From: Mariprofundus sp.
Lineage (GTDB): Bacteria > Pseudomonadota > Zetaproteobacteria > Mariprofundales > Mariprofundaceae
Reading direction: 5' to 3'
DNA length: 12,033 nt
Assembly (NCBI GenBank): GCA_021772845.1
Contig: JAJFLF010000025.1
Span: forward strand, 1 to 12,033
The notes beneath the pieces were generated by a model. The model worked only from the letters and a program-made list of their open reading frames with translations, did not search any database and had not been told where the DNA came from. Within the stretch, counting starts at the first letter, position 1. Each line of letters begins with the position of its first letter. Below, one piece after another: positions 8,201 through 12,033 of this stretch. Position numbers and translations under genes: made by a program.

Positions 8201-8969
8201 AATGCCGTGACGCCCGACAGGTTAATGCACTGATGTGGATGCAGTTACCTGTTTCAGGAGAACCAAAGGGGATGACCGACTCCTGCACGGGATCGAGGTC
8301 AAAGGTACGAATGATATCGACCAGGGTACCAAGCGAAGGTTGTTGCAGGGAATAAATATGCAATTCTACATCATGGCGCGAACCACTTTTGGGTCGAACA
8401 TGTACACAGGTACGACTATTGCCCAGAACTCTGCGCCGCATTTGCACATCGCGACTGAATTGTGCTGGAGAAAAAAGCTCTTGATAGAGCGGTGGGATCT
8501 GCTCTAGCTCCTTTAAGGTGGCTGGAATATCGAAGATGTCTGCATGGCGCAGGACTTCTGCTTTCGCATTGTCTTTCCAGAATACAATGCAGTGACGAAT
8601 CAATGCCTGTAGATCCTTTGTCTTGATCACCTGCTGCTTTCGCTCAATGGAAATAAGGATGATGCGGTGTGGTCCTATGCCAAGTGATTCATACCCATGT
8701 TGATTTAAACCAGCCTTGGAAAGGGCATCAAGCATGCGTTGCATCACCACTGGGCCGAATCGTTTTGAAGAGATGGCAATGAGCAGGGTGTCGAGGTTGC
8801 CACGAATCGATGGAATGATGTTGGCGACCATTTGCAAAGGGTCAGCCAGGTCAATGATGGCCTTCAAAGGTTCTAGCCAGTCGTTGGCGTGGGTAGCTAA
8901 CAGGGAACGCTTGGGCATGCGGTCGAACAGGGTGCGGATTTCGCGGCGATAGAAGGCTGAGTGTAGCAT
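5292..8969 (-). CDS. NAD-glutamate dehydrogenase, large type: catalytic and C-terminal part
   Basis: This 1225-codon frame holds the catalytic core of the large NAD-specific glutamate dehydrogenase family (Bac_GDH, GDH180-like), which interconverts L-glutamate and 2-oxoglutarate plus ammonia using NAD. Recognisable blocks are ARGGLRFSDRPSDFRTEVL (435-453), VPTGSKGGF (467-475, with the likely catalytic lysine K472), DPYLVVAADKGTA (524-536), FWLDDAFASGGKHGYDHK (551-568), GDMGGDVFGNGMLL (603-616, nucleotide-binding region), SLISSGGGVFERSAKSI (663-679) and NTDAMDNSAGVDMSDHEVN (776-794). No active-site block is missing. The frame continues directly from the 311-residue N-terminal piece at 8970-9905: the two are in the same frame, separated only by TGA at 8970-8972. 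The ATG at 8969 has no ribosome binding site, so it could be reached only by reinitiation after that stop, or by readthrough. The combined length of about 1537 residues is near the usual 1600. Whether this is a functional two-piece enzyme, a fresh nonsense mutant or a sequence error is open. Confidence 0.9.
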   Translation of the reverse strand: MLHSAFYRREIRTLFDRMPKRSLLATHANDWLEPLKAIIDLADPLQMVANIIPSIRGNLDTLLIAISSKRFGPVVMQRMLDALSKAGLNQHGYESLGIGPHRIILISIERKQQVIKTKDLQALIRHCIVFWKDNAKAEVLRHADIFDIPATLKELEQIPPLYQELFSPAQFSRDVQMRRRVLGNSRTCVHVRPKSGSRHDVELHIYSLQQPSLGTLVDIIRTFDLDPVQESVIPFGSPETGNCIHISALTCRASRHLNNDDATRLRRGLALVLNDEADHDIINALMIRASLDIEAVSHLITLRNHLIQLMPDAAKLPLSDMMMRHPEVSAALHRLFAAHHLIAMPEDFLIQTRSSFHEAMVKVASLSDDRWFRALAELVEAGLRTNAFIRQTNTPIGIKIDTSRLSFAAHPKPYREIFVHGVHVEGIHLRAGPIARGGLRFSDRPSDFRTEVLELMSTQTVKNGQIVPTGSKGGFVIREGQGPDFILDQYRNFIRTLLALTDNLESGKITPPEGITIAQQDLNDPYLVVAADKGTARFSDDANAESQAFNFWLDDAFASGGKHGYDHKVVGITARGAWVCAEHHFAKFGIDASSDPIKCVAIGDMGGDVFGNGMLLNPSLQLIAAFNHQHIFIDPWPEHPGQCFSERQRLFCSGKGWDAYDTSLISSGGGVFERSAKSITLSSSVQSALGINSSALSGEALIQAILSAPVDLLYNGGIGTYVKASDESHADVRDPANNPVRIDATELRCKVVCEGGNLGFTQKARIEFAIAGGIINTDAMDNSAGVDMSDHEVNLKILLASLPKALAGKPRNKLLEQLTDAVTEQCLEDNLLQSRVLTLAELDAVEHPPRLQRLRDQLAELGWLDPAVAPRIEENELLQLRPQLSILLGQEKNRIHAQLSEQSFDQTSAFSQSLLESYFPQALQQKYGRHFSKHPLASEIIHTQASNHIINHIGLASVLHLQTMLDASTSDIVEALFIAETLLDAKVLRKAIWDRHQEMEITLYLQRTLQEQLMLFAETLLRLCDISNLDTRWINKQQQGLSRFLKTISDPGLTSLAGSSHAELLDNIANSNLSKTHALHMAAMPHMARSACAVHLASQLNIPLQRCLLASQACLKILPIEAMEIPLRSPDWGGDDAHNLRREWLHRLTLLQSRAISQLLEHPGKQFDKIGAKLWQQHRHWPNVEAYRSEYLQSTATTVEARRQASKHMRLLLALTQLESVIDQH
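5810..5825. repeat. 16-base palindrome inside the dehydrogenase gene
   Basis: TCAGACC GG GGTCTGA is a perfect 7-bp inverted repeat around two bases, lying next to a TAAGGAGGT string on the + strand. Both sit within the conserved coding frame of the - strand gene, so I treat them as chance by-products of coding. Confidence 0.3.
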
Positions 8970-8972
8970 TCA
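8970..8972 (-). other. In-frame TGA splitting the glutamate dehydrogenase frame
   Basis: Read on the - strand the codons are GGC AAT GAT GCA TGA ATG CTA CAC. The stop is followed at once by ATG in the same frame, and family similarity continues on both sides without a shift. By my recollection of the family, this codon aligns near a lysine or arginine in a segment like HDGKALL, so CGA (Arg) changing to TGA by one transition is the simplest origin. TGG to TGA is also possible. Four ATG triplets fall within the last 15 bases (8981-8967), which would help ribosomes reinitiate. Confidence 0.95.
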
Positions 8973-9905
8973 TGCATCATTGCCAAGACTGCGCCATTTA
9001 TCGGCCAGTACGGGTAGATAACTGGCATTAGCATAGCGGGCGCTGCGGGAGAAATGACCAATGATAATGGTGCTTGCCATTTGTGGTTTTTCTGCTGTTG
9101 CATCGGCTTGTAACCAGCTGATGCGTATCACTTCAATGCTGGCGGCGCTGTAGAGATAATGCTGACTGCTACATAGATTGATCCATTCAATTCCTGCTTC
9201 CGCAGCAGCAGGAATTGAATCGATATCATCAGCCAGTCCAGGAGCAACACGATTGAGTACGCGATGATTTCGCATTAATCCCAAACGTTTATTCTGATTC
9301 TGTAATCCAAAATAGAGGTAGTGGTTATCGTTCATCCAATCAAGTAGAGCGGCAGCATATGGCGCTTGTGCCATTAGTTGCGCTACTGAATGCGCTGTAG
9401 CTTTGCGCATGCTGAGGAAATCGCGCACAGAGAGGCTAACTGCTTTCAGAATAGCCTTAATATCCAGTCGAACAGGTTCAGGGTCTGGTGACATGGTGGC
9501 TGAAAGGTGCAGGGCGATGAACATGAAATTACCATCATCGGATCTGTTTGAATCGTCTGATTCGGGTTGTTTCAATTCAAGCTCGCAGCCGTCCTGCCCG
9601 CACTCCATACGTGCAACCATTGTTTGCTGGCCAATGGGTTGAATGCCGCAACGAATCATGTAGCCCTTGATGGCATCGAGGTAAAAGGCCTGATCAGGGC
9701 ATCGAATGGTGAAGATATGTCGGTGTAAATTGCCATGCGTAAGGGTGCGGCAATGCATGGCGATGCTTTTACTTTTACCCTTAGGCAGTAAGGAGAGAAA
9801 ATCCTGTACCAAAGCCGCCATAAGTCTGGGTGGCACCGTATCCATACGGTGCTGACTGCGGGCCTGGTCAAGCAAGTCGATGAGCTGATGGCGAAGATGT
9901 CGCAT
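8970..9905 (-). CDS. NAD-glutamate dehydrogenase, large type: N-terminal part
   Basis: These 311 residues correspond to the N-terminal regulatory region of the large NAD-glutamate dehydrogenase. The clearest family block is AALLDWMNDNHYLYFGLQ (185-202), matching the usual FL.WL.D.HF.FLGYR segment, followed by KRLGLMR (207-212) in place of LGILR. The end, STIIIGHFSRSARYANASYLP (278-298), matches the RFLGLYTSAAYN..P segment and normally runs straight on into the next helix, which here lies beyond the stop codon. The piece contains no catalytic residues and would be inactive alone. The start is the ATG at 9905; an in-frame stop at 9957-9959 limits upstream extension, and no good ribosome site precedes the ATG (AAGG at 9919-9922 is 13 bases away). 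Two strong inverted repeats lie inside it, at 9185-9220 and 9833-9852. Confidence 0.8.
   Translation of the reverse strand: MRHLRHQLIDLLDQARSQHRMDTVPPRLMAALVQDFLSLLPKGKSKSIAMHCRTLTHGNLHRHIFTIRCPDQAFYLDAIKGYMIRCGIQPIGQQTMVARMECGQDGCELELKQPESDDSNRSDDGNFMFIALHLSATMSPDPEPVRLDIKAILKAVSLSVRDFLSMRKATAHSVAQLMAQAPYAAALLDWMNDNHYLYFGLQNQNKRLGLMRNHRVLNRVAPGLADDIDSIPAAAEAGIEWINLCSSQHYLYSAASIEVIRISWLQADATAEKPQMASTIIIGHFSRSARYANASYLPVLADKWRSLGNDA
9185..9220. repeat. Perfect 14-bp inverted repeat inside the dehydrogenase N-terminal region
   Basis: ATTCAATTCCTGCT (9185-9198) and AGCAGGAATTGAAT (9207-9220) are exact reverse complements separated by 8 bases. The mRNA of the - strand gene would form a stable hairpin here. 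It encodes DSIPAAAEAGIE (residues 229-240), in what looks like a variable linker between the NDNHYLYFG block and the next conserved strand. The hairpin ends about 212 bases upstream of the in-frame TGA. No T tract follows on the mRNA strand, so it is not a standard terminator. Confidence 0.85.
9833..9852 (-). promoter_or_regulatory. 8-bp hairpin with AUGGAU loop early in the dehydrogenase mRNA
   Basis: On the - strand, GCACCGTA (9852-9845), TGGA (9844-9841) and TACGGTGC (9840-9833) form a perfect 8-bp stem with a 4-base loop. If the last A-U pair is open the loop is AUGGAU, the same hexaloop as hairpin B at 1698-1719 and of the ANGGAN form bound by CsrA/RsmA. It lies about 53-72 bases after the start codon, over the codons for M21-D22-T23-V24. 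The structure is direct; the binding role is inference. Confidence 0.4.
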
Positions 9906-9939
9906 GCCAATAGCGTAACCTTGAGTGCGCCCTGTGTCG

Positions 9940-9949
9940 ACCTCCCTCC
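9940..9949 (-). promoter_or_regulatory. Orphan ribosome-binding-like purine tract in the dehydrogenase leader
   Basis: On the - strand GGAGGGAGGT is a near-ideal anti-16S match, but no ATG, GTG or TTG lies 5-12 bases after it. The dehydrogenase ATG (9905) is 34 bases further on. It may be a ribosome standby site, a pair of GGA protein-binding motifs, or the trace of a lost start codon. Confidence 0.35.
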
Positions 9950-9967
9950 AATAGATTCAAATAGATT
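9950..9967. repeat. AATAGATT direct repeat, 10-bp period, in the divergent gap
   Basis: AATAGATT occurs at 9950-9957 and again at 9960-9967, one helical turn apart, in the 91-base gap between the dehydrogenase (-) and radC (+). The spacing would suit a DNA-binding protein on one face of the helix. It is short and AT-rich, so chance is also likely. Confidence 0.3.
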
Positions 9968-9996
9968 GTTTGACGAGAAGTACATTCTTCGTTTGC

Positions 9997-10680
9997 ATGA
10001 GTGCTATGGATGAAAGTATCAAGGGGCATAGAGAGAGACTCCGGCAGCGTTTCGCGGCCCATGGCTTTGATGGATTTCATGATTATGAAGTATTGGAGCT
10101 GCTGCTTACCTATGCGATTCCGCGCATTGATGTGAAACCTGTTGCAAAACGGTTGTTGAAAATATTCGGAACCTTGGCAGGTGTGTTTGATGCACCACTG
10201 GTTGAACTTAAACAAACAAAAGGGGTGGGTGAACAGGCTGCGGTTTTTTTATCCTTGATCAGGCATGTTGAAATACGTTATCTCGCTTCTGATCTGCAGG
10301 GCAAAAATGTCTATGATCGGCCTGACAAGGTGAAGGCCTATTTGCGCATGCAGATGCAGGGGCGTGGTATGGAATGTTTCGGGGCAATATTTACTGATCA
10401 GCAGCATCGCCATGTAGCGACTCAAATACTGTTTGAAGGTACGGTTGATCGAACGGTTGTGTATCCGCGCAATCTGATGAAGCGTGCCTTAGAACTTGAT
10501 GCAAAAGGTCTGATCCTATTTCATAATCATCCCGGTGGAACAGAGCATGCTAGCACTGAAGATATTGCGTTGACCCGCCGCATGGTAGAAGCCTGTGCGC
10601 CGTTGGACATCAAAATACTCGACCATTTCTTGATTGCAGGTGTGGAAGTGTTGTCGTTTAAAGAGAATGGCTGGTTCTGA
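9997..10680 (+). CDS. radC: RadC-family JAB/MPN-domain protein
   Basis: A 227-residue RadC-family protein. Residues 1-90 hold the N-terminal helical region with a helix-hairpin-helix-like LKQTKGVGEQAA (71-82); residues about 100-227 form the JAB1/MPN (JAMM) metalloprotease-like domain. The metal motif is intact: E147 (ILFEGTV), H176 and H178 in FHNHPGG, S186 and D189, giving H-x-H-x7-S-x2-D. HNHPGG replaces the commoner HNHPSG, a known type of variation. Despite the name, a role in DNA repair has not held up for the family and its function is uncertain. The start could be ATG 9997 or ATG 10006; neither has a strong ribosome site, and homology begins near GHRERLRQRF (10-19). The gene is divergent from the glutamate dehydrogenase and 73 bases upstream of the M50 gene. 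Confidence 0.93.
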   Translation: MSAMDESIKGHRERLRQRFAAHGFDGFHDYEVLELLLTYAIPRIDVKPVAKRLLKIFGTLAGVFDAPLVELKQTKGVGEQAAVFLSLIRHVEIRYLASDLQGKNVYDRPDKVKAYLRMQMQGRGMECFGAIFTDQQHRHVATQILFEGTVDRTVVYPRNLMKRALELDAKGLILFHNHPGGTEHASTEDIALTRRMVEACAPLDIKILDHFLIAGVEVLSFKENGWF

Positions 10681-10725
10681 GGGTTTATTCTATGATTTCA
10701 AATCTGCGTATGAACGCTGTGTTAA

Positions 10726-10739
10726 CAAGCTTTAGCTTG
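10726..10739 (+). other. Small hairpin just before the M50 gene's ribosome site
   Basis: CAAGC (10726-10730), loop TTTA and GCTTG (10735-10739) form a perfect 5-bp stem directly in front of GAGGAG at 10741-10746, the ribosome binding site 7 bases before the ATG at 10754. No T tract follows, so it does not look like a radC terminator. Any effect on translation is speculative. Confidence 0.35.
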
Positions 10740-10753
10740 AGAGGAGTAGTATC

Positions 10754-11425
10754 ATGAACATCGATGCCATTATTCAGGGTATCAGTATTTGGGCTCTGCC
10801 GGTGCTATTTGCAATTGTATTACATGAAGTGGCGCATGGCTGGGCGGCAGATAAACTGGGTGACAATACAGCGCGTTTTATGGGTCGACTCACCCTTAAT
10901 CCGCTGAAACATATCGATCCGATAGGCACCATTCTTATCCCTGTTGTGTTACTGGTTTCAGGTTCACCTTTTTTATTCGGTTATGCCAAACCGGTGCCGG
11001 TTAATTACGGGAAATTGAATCATCCCAAACGCGATATGATTTGGGTTGCACTGGCAGGCCCTGTGACCAATTTAATATTGGCTCTGTTATCTACACTGCT
11101 ATTGGCTGTGGCGATTCATCTGCCAGCTTCTCTGGGCTGGGTCTCAGAACCATTGGCATTGATGTGTCAGGCATCGATCATTATTAATATGGTGCTGCTG
11201 ATCTTTAATCTGTTGCCATTGCCTCCATTGGATGGTGGGCGTGTAGCTGTAGGTTTGCTGCCCGGCCCGATGGCCTATCAACTCTCTCGCATCGAACCAT
11301 TCGGTTTTCTAATTATTGTACTGTTTTTTGTGGGATTGCATTACTTAGGATTGTTGCACTCTGTTATGGGACCAGTATTGATGGGCCCTCCTAGCGTGTT
11401 GATCAACCTTGCGTTGTCATTGTAA
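10754..11425 (+). CDS. M50-family site-2 protease-like membrane metalloprotease
   Basis: A 223-residue polytopic membrane protein of the site-2 protease family (peptidase M50), the group that cleaves substrates inside the membrane. The zinc motif HEVAH is at 24-28, in the first hydrophobic segment; the third ligand is D160 in NLLPLPPLDGGR (152-163). FGYAKPVPVNYGKL (75-88) and LAGPVTNLILAL (100-111) are typical of the short, PDZ-less M50 subgroup. Hydrophobic segments fall at about 10-27, 57-73, 95-122, 136-155 and 182-202. There is no PDZ or CBS domain, so substrate choice cannot be read from the sequence. The ATG at 10754 is well supported by GAGGAG (10741-10746). The gene follows radC on the same strand with a 73-base gap, so they may be cotranscribed, but no functional link is evident. 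Confidence 0.92.
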   Translation: MNIDAIIQGISIWALPVLFAIVLHEVAHGWAADKLGDNTARFMGRLTLNPLKHIDPIGTILIPVVLLVSGSPFLFGYAKPVPVNYGKLNHPKRDMIWVALAGPVTNLILALLSTLLLAVAIHLPASLGWVSEPLALMCQASIIINMVLLIFNLLPLPPLDGGRVAVGLLPGPMAYQLSRIEPFGFLIIVLFFVGLHYLGLLHSVMGPVLMGPPSVLINLALSL

Positions 11426-11452
11426 AATATTTCCTGAGGAAGGTGTTGCATA

Positions 11453-11481
11453 TTGTCCCTGTTTACGCTTTCAGCTACACT
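11453..11481 (+). promoter_or_regulatory. Candidate sigma-70 promoter for the DUF1538 gene
   Basis: TTGTCC (11453-11458), 17 bases, TACACT (11476-11481): each box matches its consensus at 4 of 6 positions and the spacing is ideal. Transcription would begin near 11488 and leave a leader of about 60 bases. The rest of the 125-base gap (11426-11550) shows no convincing terminator for the M50 gene. Confidence 0.3.
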
Positions 11482-11550
11482 GCTAGCGCTTTTTGATCAT
11501 GGTGCTTGCAAGAGGAGTGGGAAGCTGAATCAAACATGTAGTAAATTGTC

Positions 11551-12033
11551 ATGAAAGGTTTGTTGGAGAACCTGAGACCGCTGCTGGAAGCTGCGCGCGA
11601 TTTGACCCCTATTGTACTCGTCATTCTGTTTTTTCAGGAGCTGGTGCTTAAGCAGCCAATACCGAATGTTGAAGAAATTCTGGTTGGTATGGTGTTGGTT
11701 CTGCTCGGTTTGGCCCTGTTTGTAAGGGGGCTGGAGATTGGGCTGTTTCCACTGGGCGAGTCAATGGCCTTTGCTTTTGCAAAAAAAGGTAATGTTGCAT
11801 GGCTGTTGTTGTTTGCATTTTTACTCGGATTTGGAACCACTGTTGCTGAACCTGCGCTGATAGCTGTTGCCGGCAAAGCAGCTGAAATAGCATCGCAGGG
11901 TGGAGTGATAGATTCAACTCAAGTTGCGATGGATACCTATGCCAATGGGCTGCGCATGACAGTGGCGCTCTCTGTAGGGGTTGCAATTGTGCTTGGTGTG
12001 CTGCGCATTCTGAAAGGGTGGCCCTTGCACTTC
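11551..12033 (+). CDS. DUF1538 family membrane protein, N-terminal part
   Basis: An open frame of 161 codons runs to the window edge. It encodes a polytopic membrane protein with family hallmarks: GLALFVRGLEIGLFPLGESMA (52-72) and FLLGFGTTVAEPALIAVAGKA (91-111). These mark the DUF1538 family, whose members are integral membrane proteins, often longer or paired. Some have been linked to cation/proton exchange, but I cannot confirm that for this one. Hydrophobic segments lie at about 18-30, 42-62, 84-97 and 139-153. The ATG at 11551 is the first start after an in-frame TAA at 11542-11544, so the start is constrained although no good ribosome binding site precedes it. The C-terminal part is outside the window. 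Confidence 0.85.
   Translation, partial: MKGLLENLRPLLEAARDLTPIVLVILFFQELVLKQPIPNVEEILVGMVLVLLGLALFVRGLEIGLFPLGESMAFAFAKKGNVAWLLLFAFLLGFGTTVAEPALIAVAGKAAEIASQGGVIDSTQVAMDTYANGLRMTVALSVGVAIVLGVLRILKGWPLHF

Noticed and set aside
8970..8972. Selenocysteine at the in-frame TGA
   Set aside because: The position does not align with a cysteine or catalytic residue in the family as I recall it, and I saw no SECIS-like hairpin just downstream. Arginine-to-stop is simpler.
9970..9996. TTG start for RadC at 9970, or TTGACG there as a -35 box
   Set aside because: The added nine residues have no RadC similarity, and the matching -10 position would fall on the start codon with no good hexamer.

Overview
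The window looks like ordinary bacterial chromosome from a Gram-negative proteobacterium. GC is moderate (about half, by eye), genes are tightly packed, one protein has a Sec signal peptide, and the gene set includes a large NAD-glutamate dehydrogenase, RadC, an M50 membrane protease and a DUF1538 membrane protein. This mix would suit a gamma- or zetaproteobacterium, but that is inference; no rRNA or other marker settles it. I see no transposase, integrase, tRNA, rRNA or CRISPR array. No gene-free stretch exceeds 300 bases; the longest is 1564-1760.

Layout. The + strand opens with the C-terminal quarter of a PEP-protein phosphotransferase (enzyme I, 1-462), then a complete biotin synthase gene, bioB (577-1563), preceded by an imperfect palindrome shaped like a biotin operator. 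After a structured 197-base leader comes a probable two-gene operon: a secreted PhnD-like substrate-binding protein (1761-2624) and a membrane hybrid histidine kinase with two PAS domains and a C-terminal receiver (2647-5244). Convergent to these, on the - strand, is a large-type NAD-dependent glutamate dehydrogenase (9905 down to 5292). Its reading frame is cut by one in-frame TGA at 8970-8972, with an ATG directly after it. Divergent from it are radC (9997-10680), an M50 site-2 protease-like gene (10754-11425) and the start of a DUF1538 membrane protein that runs off the end (11551-12033).

How the genes may work together. The binding protein and kinase probably form one sensing module: the periplasmic protein would bind a small ligand and present it to the kinase, since no ABC permease or ATPase gene lies nearby. 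Enzyme I, bioB, glutamate dehydrogenase and radC are housekeeping or central-metabolism genes with no evident link to each other. The observations most worth a second look are the in-frame stop in the dehydrogenase, a perfect 14-bp inverted repeat inside the same gene, and two hairpins with the same AUGGAU loop, which resemble CsrA/RsmA sites: one in the leader of the sensing operon and one early in the dehydrogenase coding region.
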